Notes: generated from the sequence alone by a model not told the origin. A stretch of DNA of 64,000 bases from Paenibacillus baekrokdamisoli (GCF_003945345.1 NZ_AP019308.1:1674001-1738000); one strand, 5' to 3'; positions 8,513-17,056 are shown, counted from the stretch's first letter. Numbers and translations are program-made.

Positions 8513-8860
8513 ATCAAGAAAAGATATGTTTTCCTCATAGTTGCCTTGTTATTGTTTGCGATGGCTTATGCAACACCAAGTACTCAAGATTATGATATTT
8601 ACCTCCAAAAGGTCCATGGCCTTAAATGCGATAGTAGCACTAGCTCCAATTGCTTTCACACCATAAATGACTTGAAAGCGGCTCATATCACTCATCTAAT
8701 TATTTTTATGACAGCAGAAACCCATATCTTTGGAGAAAAAGACAATAAAATACGTGTACTAGGTGTGTTTAATCACTTCTTTGTAATAGAAAATAAGCTT
8801 CACCCTAAATCATCTGACAACGCTGACAACATTAAAATGGGAGGTTGGCCAGGAAAATAA
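8513..8860 (+). CDS. Small secreted or membrane-attached protein with doubtful start codon
   Basis: An open frame of about 115 codons. The encoded segment KKRYVFLIVALLLFAMAYA looks like a signal peptide, and the mature part has two Cys (CDSSTSSNC). I do not recognise the family. The difficulty is the start: the signal peptide begins at about 8516, but the only in-frame codons nearby are ATC at 8513 or ATT at 8486; the first conventional start is TTG at 8546, in the middle of the hydrophobic run and without a ribosome site. GGAGTTGGGG at 8496-8505 is well placed for an initiator near 8513. Either a rare ATC start is used or the gene has lost its ATG. Confidence 0.5.
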   Translation: MKKRYVFLIVALLLFAMAYATPSTQDYDIYLQKVHGLKCDSSTSSNCFHTINDLKAAHITHLIIFMTAETHIFGEKDNKIRVLGVFNHFFVIENKLHPKSSDNADNIKMGGWPGK

Positions 8861-9047
8861 GGTGTAATAAATGGGGGAGAAGGAGATGGCCGTAAGTAGC
8901 CGAAAATCGAATTGTCGGGTACATAAAAGGGCGCCATCTATGCGTGGAAAGGGTATAATAAATTGGCAGAAGCAAACACTAAAAGGGCTGCCTCGTGTTA
9001 GTATAGAAAGTAGATAACTAAAAATATCATAATGCCTAGGAGATACG
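8861..9047. repeat. Intergenic copies of dispersed hairpin/TATAAT repeat
   Basis: This gap holds AAAGGGCGCC at 8926-8935, AAAGGGTATAATAAATT at 8948-8964 and AAAAGGGCTGCC at 8980-8991. These match pieces of the repeats near 725-806 and 27143. The GGGTATAATA element could serve as a -10 region for selO at 9048. Confidence 0.45.
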
Positions 9048-10523
9048 ATGACAGAGAAAAAAGCACAAATAGAAACAGGATGGAACTTCGACAACAGTTA
9101 TGCTCGTCTGCCGAAATCAGTTTTTTCCAGGCTGAGCCCAACCCCTGTACGTTCACCGAAGTTGATCATTCTTAATGGTCCGTTGGCATCATCCCTGGGG
9201 CTTAACGTCCAAGCGCTGCAAAGCAATGATGGCGTAGCGGTGCTTGCTGGGAACCAGATCCCCGAAGGTGCTTTACCTCTTGCTCAAGCTTATGCAGGGC
9301 ATCAATTCGGGCATTTTAACATGTTAGGGGACGGTCGGGCTCTGCTGCTTGGCGAACAGATCACTCCCCAAGATGAACGGGTTGATATTCAGCTTAAGGG
9401 TTCAGGTGAAACGCCATACTCTCGCCGAGGCGACGGTCGAGCGGCACTTGGACCGATGCTGCGTGAATATATCATCAGCGAAGCCATGCATGCCCTTGGT
9501 ATTGCTACCACTCGCAGCCTAGCGGTCGTGACAACAGGTGAGTCAGTATTCCGCGAAACCGAGCAACCTGGTGCAATTCTGACCCGTGTGGCTGCCAGTC
9601 ATCTTCGCGTCGGCACCTTTCAATATGTATCAGCATGGGGCACTGTTGATGATCTCCGGGCCCTGGCTGACTACACATTGGAAAGACACTTTCCAGAAAT
9701 TGAAGCTGAAGAGAACCGCTATCTTTTCCTACTTCAGGAAGTGATCAAGCGTCAGGCCAAGCTGATTGCCAAATGGCAGCTCGTTGGCTTTATTCACGGG
9801 GTAATGAATACCGACAACATGGCCCTTAGCGGAGAAACAATTGATTATGGTCCTTGTGCCTTCATGGATGTCTATGATCCAGCAACGGTATTCAGTTCCA
9901 TTGACACTCATGGTCGCTACGCTTATGGCAATCAGCCGCATATTGCCGCGTGGAATCTCGCGAGATTTGCAGAAACCCTATTGCCGCTGCTGCATGTCAA
10001 TGAGTTGCAGGCTGTCAAACTAGCCGAGGATGCGATTTCAGATTTTACCGAGTTGTATCACCGTAATTGGCTTACCGGAATGAGGGCGAAACTGGGGATC
10101 TTTAACGAAGAGCTAGAGGATGAATCCCTTATTGAAGGTCTACTCAGTATGATGCAGAAGGATCGTGCGGACTATACCAATACCTTCCGCGCATTAACGT
10201 TTGATAAGCCGGAGGATACGATCCTGTTTGGCACCACGGATTTTGCTCAGTGGCATGAGCTATGGCAGGCGAGACTAGGAAGGCAGCAGGAACCAAAAGC
10301 CTCCTCGCATCAGTTGATGCGCAGCAGCAATCCTGCGGTAATCCCTCGCAACCACCGAGTAGAAGAAGCACTAGAAGCCGCTGTTAAACATGGAGACAAT
10401 AGCGTTATGGAGCGGCTTCTTGATGTTCTTTCGAGCCCCTATGCGCACTCCCCAGAACAGGCTGATTACTTCACACTCCCTGCACTGTCAACCCGTCCTT
10501 ACCAAACCTTTTGCGGCACCTGA
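9048..10523 (+). CDS. selO: Protein adenylyltransferase SelO (YdiU/UPF0061)
   Basis: A 491-residue member of the SelO pseudokinase family, which transfers AMP from ATP to Ser, Thr or Tyr of target proteins and is tied to redox control. Conserved stretches are visible: [40 protein letters not shown] with the nucleotide-binding Arg and Asp residues, [20 protein letters not shown] with the metal-binding Asn and Asp, and the family C terminus YQTFCGT. Bacterial members usually end with Cys rather than selenocysteine, as here. The length is normal. AGGAG lies a few bases before the ATG. Two terminators follow, so it is a single-gene unit. Confidence 0.95.
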   Translation: MTEKKAQIETGWNFDNSYARLPKSVFSRLSPTPVRSPKLIILNGPLASSLGLNVQALQSNDGVAVLAGNQIPEGALPLAQAYAGHQFGHFNMLGDGRALLLGEQITPQDERVDIQLKGSGETPYSRRGDGRAALGPMLREYIISEAMHALGIATTRSLAVVTTGESVFRETEQPGAILTRVAASHLRVGTFQYVSAWGTVDDLRALADYTLERHFPEIEAEENRYLFLLQEVIKRQAKLIAKWQLVGFIHGVMNTDNMALSGETIDYGPCAFMDVYDPATVFSSIDTHGRYAYGNQPHIAAWNLARFAETLLPLLHVNELQAVKLAEDAISDFTELYHRNWLTGMRAKLGIFNEELEDESLIEGLLSMMQKDRADYTNTFRALTFDKPEDTILFGTTDFAQWHELWQARLGRQQEPKASSHQLMRSSNPAVIPRNHRVEEALEAAVKHGDNSVMERLLDVLSSPYAHSPEQADYFTLPALSTRPYQTFCGT

Positions 10524-10566
10524 TATAGAAGCAGTAGACCAAAACTTCATAATAAATGTTTTACAG

Positions 10567-10592
10567 AAAAGGGCATTCTAATTGGCCCTTTC
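10567..10592 (+). terminator. First terminator after selO
   Basis: AAAGGGC and GCCCTTT pair around a ten-base loop, 45 bases after the selO stop. Confidence 0.6.
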
Positions 10593-10597
10593 ATCAA

Positions 10598-10634
10598 AAG
10601 AGCGTCGTGTTAGTCACAGACGCTCTTCTTATTT
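10598..10634 (+). terminator. Second terminator after selO
   Basis: AAGAGCGTC (10598-10606) pairs with GACGCTCTT (10619-10627 region) around twelve bases and is followed by CTTATTTT. Confidence 0.75.
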
Positions 10635-10845
10635 TCTATTTGGTTGATAAAGAAGAATAAACCTGGTTAAGATAGGTAATTAATCTTGTTCAGCTTCTTC
10701 TCTATACATCAACTTAGTGATGTTTTGACGAAGGCGAATCGGTCTTCAATCCATTGAGGTTCAAGATCAGGATAGAAAGGAGAAGTTTTCTGAAGTATCG
10801 TAAGTTCTATCTTGAGTTAATTAGGGGTAATTCGAAATTCCACTG

Positions 10846-10962
10846 ATGGAGCTGACTGAACTTATATATGAAAATAGCAGTGTAATCGAGAAATTTCCAG
10901 GGGATGGAGTCATGACGGGGACAAGAATTAATATACATTGCCGTTTAATTCCCATTACATGA
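10846..10962 (+). pseudogene. Fragment of a class III nucleotide cyclase domain
   Basis: A 38-codon frame contains ELIYENSSVIEKFPGDGVM. This matches the hallmark of adenylate/guanylate cyclase catalytic domains (V-x-x-K-F-x-G-D-G-x-M-A), including the metal-binding Asp in GDGVM. Nothing before or after it encodes the rest of the domain, and a stop follows 15 codons past the motif. It is therefore a relic, not a working enzyme. The surrounding 10635-11092 contains no other supported gene. Confidence 0.5.
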
Positions 10963-11092
10963 GCGTCGTTCGACTTTTATTTGAGGTAAAAGCAAGGTTT
11001 ACAGAGGACATTGGCACATAATTACAACTCCACTTGCACACCTTATAACAAGTGATCCGATAACAAGATGATGGAAGGAGGGAGTGGGCTTC

Positions 11093-11443
11093 ATGGACCG
11101 AATGGAAATGAATGGTTCCGCGGATTCTGCCGGATATGCGCAGTCTGCCGAAATGCCGGTGATAGGGGAGAATGGCGAAACGTTAATCGAACAATTCAAA
11201 CGTTATTACGAGAATTATCGGATGACGTCCGGTGTCGACTCCAGTTTTCAGAACGCAAGCGAGGCTTTGTCGGCGTCGATTCTGAATCTGGTTGGCCAAT
11301 CTGCCGATAACGGGGATTTGGTTACAATCCGAAACCTTATGCATGAATACAGCGAGATTCGCCTTTCAGTACAGGCCAGTAACGATTCCCTGAAAGAGCG
11401 TTTCGAGCTGCAGTACAAGCAGCGGTATAAACCGAGCTACTAG
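11093..11443 (+). CDS. Small hypothetical protein
   Basis: A 116-residue acidic, helix-forming protein of unknown function. The N terminus is low in complexity (MDRMEMNGSADSAGYAQSAE) and the rest forms two predicted amphipathic helices; there is no signal peptide or membrane segment. The start at 11093 is chosen because AGGAGG at 11077-11082 lies ten bases upstream; a GTG at 11084 directly abuts that site and is less likely. It stands alone between a cyclase relic and a terminator at 11564. I do not recognise a family. Confidence 0.6.
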   Translation: MDRMEMNGSADSAGYAQSAEMPVIGENGETLIEQFKRYYENYRMTSGVDSSFQNASEALSASILNLVGQSADNGDLVTIRNLMHEYSEIRLSVQASNDSLKERFELQYKQRYKPSY

Positions 11444-11503
11444 GAGCCATAAACTACAAGTCAGTGCTACCCAGCAGCAGAATAATAAAGCTCTTCCCGG
11501 GCG

Positions 11504-11533
11504 CTGTCGGAGGACAAGGACATATATCCATTA
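11504..11533. repeat. Dispersed motif GTCGGAGGACAAG, copy A
   Basis: CTGTCGGAGGACAAGGACAT followed by ATATCCATTA. It is nearly identical to the copies at 14095 and 17024 and related to the one at 27107. The GTC/GAC pairing within it is a small dyad. It lies 60 bases after a gene and just before a terminator. Confidence 0.6.
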
Positions 11534-11563
11534 GAAGCCGAATGATTGCGGCTTAGATTGTCG

Positions 11564-11595
11564 AGAAAGCCTGCGTTTTTGAGGCTTTCTTTTTG
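11564..11595 (+). terminator. Terminator
   Basis: AGAAAGCCT (11564-11572) pairs with AGGCTTTCT (11582-11590) and TTTTG follows. It closes the unit of the 116-residue hypothetical gene and the repeat motif. Confidence 0.8.
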
Positions 11596-11689
11596 TACAA
11601 CACAGAACTTACATATATTGGTTCGCACACTACTATGGACTTGCTAGAAGTGCTTTTGGAAGGAAAACTACAAGGGATAGTGACTCATC

Positions 11690-11935
11690 TTTAATCATAT
11701 TAGAAAGGCCGATTTGAAGACGGGTATTTAAGCCTTGGAGATGCGATAATACGCGAAATGCAATTTGATCATGAAGTTTGTTTTTAAGGAAGAGTACAAA
11801 TCAATTCGGTTAGATGTTTATAGTGGAAATGAAAGAGCGGTAAATTTCTATAAGAAATTAGGATATGAGTTACGTGGAGAGTTCTGGTTTCTAGGAAGAA
11901 CTTCACCTTTCTATTGTATGGAGAGGAATATCTGA
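11690..11935 (+). pseudogene. GNAT acetyltransferase relic, frameshifted
   Basis: One frame (ending at a TAA near 11788) reads GYLSLGDAIIREMQFDHEVCF. After a run of T residues the next frame (ATG at 11771) reads through to a TGA at 11933-11935 and includes SIRLDVYSGNERAVNFYKKL and GYELRGEF. NERAVNFYKKLGY is the classic last helix and strand of GNAT N-acetyltransferases. The acetyl-CoA binding loop and the N-terminal half are missing. It is a 3' fragment with a frameshift at the T run; the substrate cannot be inferred. Confidence 0.7.
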
Positions 11936-12085
11936 GAGATATATCGAAGAAGACAGAATCTTCGTTTTAACCGGCTAGTCAACACTTTACTTAACTTTCA
12001 AAACGGCAGTGAAGAGAGGCATAAGTAAAGTGATTAAATTTTCTCTTAGAGTGGAAAGAATCCAAAAGAGTTGAGAACTATACGA

Positions 12086-12124
12086 AAAGGACGGTACTTA
12101 AGTAACAGGAAACCGTCCTTTCGT
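12086..12124 (+). terminator. Hairpin terminator
   Basis: AAAGGACGG (12086-12094) pairs with CCGTCCTTT (12113-12121). It probably ended the transcript of the now broken GNAT gene. The sequence from 12125 to 12350 contains no supported gene. Confidence 0.65.
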
Positions 12125-12350
12125 GTATTGTACAAGTATCGTCTTACTAACTGAATATTTACTAAGCTTTGTTATTTTATTGGAAGGGAAAGAATGGTGT
12201 AAGATGCGCTGCTGGAATTGAGGTTTTCACCTTAATTACTTCCAAATGCTGCACGCTTATCTCCACGCCAATGCTGCTAGGCAGCACAATATCCGTTTAG
12301 CCTATTCGTTTGCACTTCGTGATAACTGCGTGGGTACTCCCACTGTTTGG

Positions 12351-13067
12351 TTAAGAAATTAATTTAGCTATCAGAAAAGCAATGCCTGCTGCTAATCCCC
12401 CTACCAGTGTCGTTTGCCATGCACTTTTGATGGGCTTGGATCCTGTAAACTTCCCCTTGATAAATCCAAAAATAAAAAGAGCAATTAGTGTGACAATAAC
12501 AGAAACGATTAGGGCTGATTCTGGTTTATGAATGATCATGTATGGGGCTAAAGGAATGATACCCCCTATAATATAAGACACGCCGATAGTTATTGAGCTA
12601 TTACGTGCTCGTTTTGGTTCAGGTTCCTCCAGTCCTAGTTCATATTTCATCATGAAATTGACCCATCGATCTGGATCCTCACTAATCGCATCTACAACAG
12701 AGGTGACTGTTTGTTCAGGAAGGTTCCACTCACGTAAGATGTCTGCTACTTCTTTCCGTTCCTGATCGGGCAATTCAATAACTTCCCGCTTTTCACGTTC
12801 CAATTCGGATAAGTAATGTTCCCGGTCCGTACGCGCTGCAAGATATCCACCTAAACCCATAGCGATAGAGCCCGCTGCGATTTCTGCCACTCCCGCAATA
12901 ACGACTAAACTTGTGTTAGATAGGCTTCCAGATAATCCAGCAGCAAGGGCAAAGGGGACAGTCAATCCATCCGCCATTCCAATCACAATATCCCGAATAA
13001 GATCTGGAGCCATAAAATGTTTTTCTTCATGCTTTTCTTCTTGTATAACATATTCATTTTGTTCCAT
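12351..13067 (-). CDS. VIT1/CCC1-family iron/manganese transporter
   Basis: A 238-residue member of the VIT1/CCC1 family. It has the expected plan: two membrane segments near the N terminus (IRDIVIGMADGLTVPFALAA, then a segment around VVIAGVAEIAAGSIAMGLGG), a soluble helical metal-binding stretch with many Glu and Asp, and three further membrane segments to the C terminus. Family members move Fe2+ or Mn2+ out of the cytoplasm. A near-perfect Fur box lies 63 bases before the start, so iron probably controls it. AAGGGGGA precedes the ATG. It is transcribed alone, opposite to its neighbours. Confidence 0.88.
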   Translation of the reverse strand: MEQNEYVIQEEKHEEKHFMAPDLIRDIVIGMADGLTVPFALAAGLSGSLSNTSLVVIAGVAEIAAGSIAMGLGGYLAARTDREHYLSELEREKREVIELPDQERKEVADILREWNLPEQTVTSVVDAISEDPDRWVNFMMKYELGLEEPEPKRARNSSITIGVSYIIGGIIPLAPYMIIHKPESALIVSVIVTLIALFIFGFIKGKFTGSKPIKSAWQTTLVGGLAAGIAFLIAKLIS

Positions 13068-13129
13068 TAGATTTCCCCCTTAGGTTTAGGTTCATATAGA
13101 AGTTGGTCATCTTCTAGGAAATAACCATT

Positions 13130-13148
13130 GATAATGAAAATCCTTATC
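13130..13148 (-). promoter_or_regulatory. Fur box upstream of the VIT/CCC1 gene
   Basis: GATAATGAAAATCCTTATC matches 17 of 19 positions of the Fur consensus GATAATGATAATCATTATC. It sits about 63 bases before the start codon of the minus-strand transporter gene, where a repressor or activator would act. Confidence 0.7.
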
Positions 13149-13164
13149 TATCCCCTTAAAATAG

Positions 13165-13200
13165 CACATGCTGCTGTCACAATTGTGACAGCAGCATGTG
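13165..13200. terminator. Perfect 36-bp palindrome, likely terminator hairpin
   Basis: Positions 13165-13182 and 13183-13200 are exact reverse complements with no spacer; the centre reads CACAATTGTG. It begins five bases after the minus-strand stop of the relic at 13205 and is followed on the plus strand by TTTCTT. A terminator for a lost minus-strand gene is the simplest reading, although a dimeric-protein site is possible. Confidence 0.6.
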
Positions 13201-13204
13201 TTTC

Positions 13205-13390
13205 TTAATATGAACTTATTATTGTTAATAATACCATAAATCTGCTTGCCACTATAGTAATCCTGACGAGTGTCGAGAAAATAGCCGATTGCCTTAGTGA
13301 TAACAATAACCAAGTGACTACAAGACCGGCGAAAGCTACCGCTGCATGTTGTGCTGGATTAATGAGCCACGACACCAGTGCGAACTAAAA
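13205..13390 (-). pseudogene. C-terminal relic of a membrane protein
   Basis: Read on the minus strand, the frame ending at TAA 13205-13207 encodes a hydrophobic run including NPAQHAAVAFAGLVVTWLLL and FSTLVRITIVASRF. These look like two membrane helices. An in-frame stop lies just upstream, and there is no ribosome site or start. The parent family is not recognised. The palindrome right after its stop would have been its terminator. Confidence 0.35.
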
Positions 13391-13520
13391 AATCATCGCC
13401 CTAAACTTACATCCTTTTCATAGTGGTAGGTTAGTTTTACCAATGTTTTAGTTTGATTTATACTCCTATTACTTGGATATATTATGGAATAAATTTAAGA
13501 ATTCGAGGTGCGTTATTGAA

Positions 13521-14066
13521 ATGACAAAGCAACTGGTTTTTCTAAGTATCGCCACAATTATTGTTATAAGTGGATGTGGAAATAATACAAGTCAACAGCC
13601 TGTTGCAACCATGAACCATTCAGACATGAACATGAACCATCCCATTTCAAGTGAAGTTCCTCTAGGGTTAAAAGAAGCAAAGAATCCAACCTATGAAGTT
13701 GGAAGTCAAGCAGTTATCCAAGCAGAACATATGCCGGGTATGAAAGGTGCTACAGCAACGATTGTGGGTACTTATGATACGACAGCTTATGCTGTGTCGT
13801 ATACGCCAACAACTGGTGGACAACCAGTGAAAAATCATAAGTGGGTTATTCTTGAAGAGATTGAAAATGCGGGTAACCAAACTTTGAAACCAGGAACGGA
13901 AGTTACCTTAGAGGCAGACCACATGCCAGGAATGAAAGGTGCGAGTGCTACAATCGAATCAGCCGAACATACTACCGTGTATGTGGTTGATTATAATCCG
14001 ACAACTGGTGGAGAAACAGTGAAAAATCATAAATGGGTAATAGGAAGTGAACTTTCAACTAAATAA
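13521..14066 (+). CDS. YdhK-type lipoprotein with two DUF1541 repeats
   Basis: A 181-residue lipoprotein. The signal peptide ends in a lipobox, VISGC, so Cys becomes the lipidated first residue. A Met/His-rich linker follows (MNHSDMNMNHP), which could bind copper. Two repeats of about 60 residues come next, each with HMPGMKGA, then a YxPTTGG motif, then VKNHKWVI; this is the DUF1541 (YdhK) domain. The function of YdhK proteins is not established; the Met and His content suggests metal handling (inference). The ATG at 13521 is preferred over the earlier in-frame start because the signal peptide begins there. Confidence 0.88.
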   Translation: MTKQLVFLSIATIIVISGCGNNTSQQPVATMNHSDMNMNHPISSEVPLGLKEAKNPTYEVGSQAVIQAEHMPGMKGATATIVGTYDTTAYAVSYTPTTGGQPVKNHKWVILEEIENAGNQTLKPGTEVTLEADHMPGMKGASATIESAEHTTVYVVDYNPTTGGETVKNHKWVIGSELSTK

Positions 14067-14094
14067 AAGGTTGTTACAAAGTTCCACAAAAAGT

Positions 14095-14124
14095 CTTGTC
14101 GGAGGACAAGAACATATATCCATT
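14095..14124. repeat. Dispersed motif GTCGGAGGACAAG, copy B
   Basis: CTTGTCGGAGGACAAGAACA then TATATCCATT. CTTGTC and GACAAG form a six-base dyad around GGAG. It lies 28 bases after the YdhK-type gene. Confidence 0.6.
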
Positions 14125-14259
14125 GCCGATATCGGAAGAAAAGAATATTGTCCGATTCCGAAAGAGATAATGAATACTTAGCCAAGATCGGTTTCCTTGA
14201 AGTACCAGCTGATATAATCAGATGCTAAACGGGACACGTTAGTTCAAATATCAACAACG

Positions 14260-14293
14260 AGGCTGTCGGCAATATGTATCCGGCAGCCTTTGT
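14260..14293. terminator. GGCTG hairpin of the dispersed family
   Basis: AGGCTGTCGG (14260-14269) pairs, with one G-T wobble, with CCGGCAGCCT (14280-14289) and is followed by TTGTTACGC. Together with copy B of the GTCGGAGG motif it fills the gap between 14066 and 14379, which holds no gene. Confidence 0.6.
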
Positions 14294-14378
14294 TACGCAA
14301 AATGACAGTAATGCGTAACAAATTAGTGTAGTTCTCGTCTAAAGGGATAAGAAGGATACTAAAAGAGGTGAGGGAGTC

Positions 14379-14942
14379 GTGAAGCTAGTGGCAAAGAAAA
14401 CTCAACCAATATTATTAGGGCTATTTATTTTATTGCTTATTTGTTCAGCCAGCGTTTTATACAATCACCAGTACAAAGTCGACCATGGAACGAAATTGAC
14501 TGTGGAAAGTATAGTGGGTAGTTCGCTATTTATGATTTGGAGTAATTATAATTCTATACTTGAGAATGAAACCGACATGTTGACGATAGAACATATAAAC
14601 GACATACATGTAAAACTCTCTGTAATTGAGGCTTACTCAGATACAGTAGGTCGTTCGGTGAACACTCAGTTATTAACCCCAATAGGTAAAGATATGAAAG
14701 TAATAACTGAAAGCATGCAAAAAAGCTATAAAGAAAACAAAAAGTTCACAGAACAAGACCAAACAAAATATGCGACATTAATAAATGAGATAACTACGTT
14801 GATTCCTCTAATATATAAGGTTTATTATGTTCCTGAATCTCAAGAAGGTGCAAAAGTTACATTAAAAGTAAATAACAAAGAAGCGTTAATAGAGTTTAGA
14901 GATAAATTGAAGAATTACGTTTCCAACTTGAATAACGTGTAG
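14379..14942 (+). CDS. Hypothetical protein with signal peptide or membrane anchor
   Basis: A 187-residue protein. Residues 8-27 (TQPILLGLFILLLICSASVL) form a single hydrophobic segment, either a signal peptide or an anchor; the remainder is helical, Lys- and Glu-rich, and predicted to lie outside the membrane. No lipobox is convincing. The start is GTG at 14379, behind AGGTGAGGGAG. The protein family is not recognised. Downstream, a minus-strand transposase relic overlaps its 3' end, so the neighbourhood has been rearranged. Confidence 0.6.
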   Translation: MKLVAKKTQPILLGLFILLLICSASVLYNHQYKVDHGTKLTVESIVGSSLFMIWSNYNSILENETDMLTIEHINDIHVKLSVIEAYSDTVGRSVNTQLLTPIGKDMKVITESMQKSYKENKKFTEQDQTKYATLINEITTLIPLIYKVYYVPESQEGAKVTLKVNNKEALIEFRDKLKNYVSNLNNV

Positions 14943-14954
14943 GATCTGAGCAGG

Positions 14955-15135
14955 AATATCGCTCTACCCCCATCTTAAGGAGGTTCATGCGATCTTCTTC
15001 ATGTTCTGAAAGGCTGCTGTCATCCCACACATATCGTGTAATCACGTTTCGGTGGTTTTTAGAACGGGTGTACTGTGCAAGCATCGGACAGCTTTTGCAA
15101 AATTCAGCATGTTTAATCAGCAACGTTCTTATCAT
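14955..15135 (-). pseudogene. IS1182-family transposase relic
   Basis: On the minus strand the frame includes EFCKSCPMLAQYTRSKNHRN and VITRYVWDD. This matches the Cys-containing segment near the C terminus of IS1182-type transposases (CKSCP...QCT..KNH.K...RHVW). The flanking catalytic regions are absent and the frame runs on into unrelated sequence. No terminal inverted repeats were identified. Confidence 0.65.
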
Positions 15136-15203
15136 TCTAGTCTGAGAAGAGGAAAACGAAGCAGTACAACGAATACCTTTATTACTTCATGTTGGGGGAG
15201 CAT

Positions 15204-15293
15204 ATGACGATATTCTATCTAATTAGGTATGGCGAGCCGGATTAGGAACTAAACGAATACGATTATTGTCTAACAGAGGAAGTGAAACGATAA
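15204..15293 (+). pseudogene. Histidine phosphatase (phosphoglycerate mutase-like) relic
   Basis: ATG at 15204 reads MTIFYLIRYGEPD, then a TAG where Trp is normally found, then ELNEYDYCLTEEVKR and a stop. The catalytic RHG has become RYG. This is the N terminus of a histidine phosphatase, inactivated by a nonsense change and by loss of everything downstream. It lies just before the pantothenate kinase gene. Confidence 0.6.
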
Positions 15294-15297
15294 ATTA

Positions 15298-16107
15298 ATG
15301 ATGAATATTGGAATTGATGCTGGTGGTACGCTAATCAAAGTCGCATGCTTGAAGCATGGTTCGCTCGAATTCAAAAAGTTCCCAATTTCCCAATTGGAAT
15401 ATGTGGCCTCATGGATTTGCGGATTTGATACCGCTAAGATTTGTATTACCGGTGGTAAAGCAGCTTTATTGAAATCATCTTTGAATCAAGAAGCTGCAGA
15501 GATTGTTGAATTTGAGGCAACATGTAACGGGGTGCGCTATCTTCTTGCAAAGAACGCTATATCAGAGGATAAATTTATATTAACTAATGTTGGGACAGGC
15601 ACTTCGATTCACCATGTAGATAATAGCAGACAACAACGGATCGGGGGAACCGGGGTTGGAGGCGGAACAATAATGGGGCTATCTCAACTGCTGACCGGGA
15701 TAACAGATTATGAAGCAATTGTAGCATTAGCAGTTAAGGGACTTCGAGATCGAATAGATTTGAAAGTAAGTCACATCTATGCGGGAGCAGAACCACCAAT
15801 CCCGGGAGATTTAACAGCAAGTAATTTCGGGAATATCTTACCATTGGTATCCACAGATCAATTAACCAAGGAAGAACTATTAGCTTCTGTAACCGGTCTA
15901 GTGGGGGAAACTGTGGCAACGGTTAGTGTTCTCGCTGCTGGTCAATGTGGAGTATCATCAATTATTTTCATCGGTTCATCCTTCATTGGAAACGACCTTC
16001 TTAAAGAAGTTGTACAAAATTATACGAAACTAAGAGGAGCCTTACCCTTGTTCATTGAAAATGGAGAGTATTGTGGAGCAATTGGAGCTTTATTGTATTA
16101 CAGATAA
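15298..16107 (+). CDS. coaW: Type II pantothenate kinase
   Basis: A 269-residue acetate/sugar kinase-fold protein. It phosphorylates pantothenate with ATP in the first step of coenzyme A synthesis. Visible motifs are GIDAGGTLIKVAC (phosphate 1 loop), NVGTGTSIH (phosphate 2 loop), GGTGVGGGTIMGLS (adenosine and substrate site) and the later IIFIGSSF strand. These fit the type II family seen in staphylococci and some Bacillales. The length is typical. The start could be 15298 or the adjacent ATG at 15301; the GAGGA site is rather far upstream. It forms a single-gene unit. Confidence 0.85.
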   Translation: MMNIGIDAGGTLIKVACLKHGSLEFKKFPISQLEYVASWICGFDTAKICITGGKAALLKSSLNQEAAEIVEFEATCNGVRYLLAKNAISEDKFILTNVGTGTSIHHVDNSRQQRIGGTGVGGGTIMGLSQLLTGITDYEAIVALAVKGLRDRIDLKVSHIYAGAEPPIPGDLTASNFGNILPLVSTDQLTKEELLASVTGLVGETVATVSVLAAGQCGVSSIIFIGSSFIGNDLLKEVVQNYTKLRGALPLFIENGEYCGAIGALLYYR

Positions 16108-16379
16108 TAAACCAAATAAAAAACTAACTTCCGTTACTTTGTAAAAAGACAATATCGAAGAAGACGTAACTCACTCATTTTTAAAAATATGCAGCTTCTG
16201 TTAATGCAGATTTTTAATATTTGTTCCTATTTCATTTAAGATTTCTCATGAAATTAAGGGGGTATTTTAATTCACTGGACTTTTCCGCAGTAGGACCGTA
16301 TAGTATTTTCTAATGAAATCAAACATATCGTACGAAAGGATGGAAGAGCAATTGGAATGGAACAAAATTAACAGGATGA

Positions 16380-16823
16380 ATGGTGATTCGGATGGATAGT
16401 CTGTTGGCATGGGCTTCTGTCATCGGCACAGGCATATTGGAATTATGGGCAGCGATTCCTCTCGGGCTTACCCTCAAGCTGCATCCATTACTGACAGGTA
16501 TTCTAAGTGCGGCCGGCTCGATGCTAAGCGCAGTTATCGTGATCTTCTTCGGCACATCCATCAGGAATTGGCTTGTACGACGAACTCGAAACAAGAGCGG
16601 CGGGAGAACCAGCCGCATGACCCGCATTTGGGACAAATACGGTATCCCTGGAATCGGCTTCTTATCTCCGCTTATTACCGGAGCACCACTCGGTGCAGCC
16701 ATAGGAATTTCTTTCGGAGCAGAACCACGTAAGTTGTTTGTATGGATGACCATCGGGATCGTCTTCTGGAGTTCTGTGCTGACTACAGCCGCTGCATTAG
16801 GACTGAATGCTTTTTTAACTTAG
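16380..16823 (+). CDS. Small multidrug-export/SMR-like membrane protein (PF06695 type)
   Basis: A protein of about 147 residues with four hydrophobic stretches: around residues 9-28, 34-58, 90-108 and 120-140. The segment IWDKYGIPGIGFLSPLITGAPLGAAIG is typical of the small multi-drug export family; evidence for actual drug transport in that family is thin. AGGA at 16373-16376 would best fit a GTG start at 16383, so the exact N terminus is uncertain (ATG 16380, GTG 16383 or ATG 16392). It has no close operon partner. Nothing supported lies between 16108 and 16379. Confidence 0.72.
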   Translation: MVIRMDSLLAWASVIGTGILELWAAIPLGLTLKLHPLLTGILSAAGSMLSAVIVIFFGTSIRNWLVRRTRNKSGGRTSRMTRIWDKYGIPGIGFLSPLITGAPLGAAIGISFGAEPRKLFVWMTIGIVFWSSVLTTAAALGLNAFLT

Positions 16824-17023
16824 GCGGGTAGATTTACACTTCGACATTGGTCACCTAGTAAGTAAAAAACACCGACTCAAGGGCGGCCACTGAAAAATAC
16901 AGTGGTACATTGCCAGGTTGGAATTTTGAAAATGAATGATTTCCACTCCAAAAAAAGAGGGGGTTTCTTCCGAAGTTTTTTCGAAAAAAAGAAATAAGTT
17001 CTTGTCTTAAAGCTATATGTTCT

Positions 17024-17054
17024 ATTGTCGGAGGACAAGACTATGTATTCATTA
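17024..17054. repeat. Dispersed motif GTCGGAGGACAAG, copy C
   Basis: ATTGTCGGAGGACAAGACTA then TGTATTCATTA. The terminator at 17057 starts three bases later. An extra TTCTTGTC lies just upstream at 16999-17006. Confidence 0.6.
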
Positions 17055-17056
17055 GG

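Noticed and set aside
16319..16753. Long minus-strand frame opposite the small membrane protein gene
   Set aside because: It is the shadow of a gene with clear membrane helices and family motif on the plus strand.
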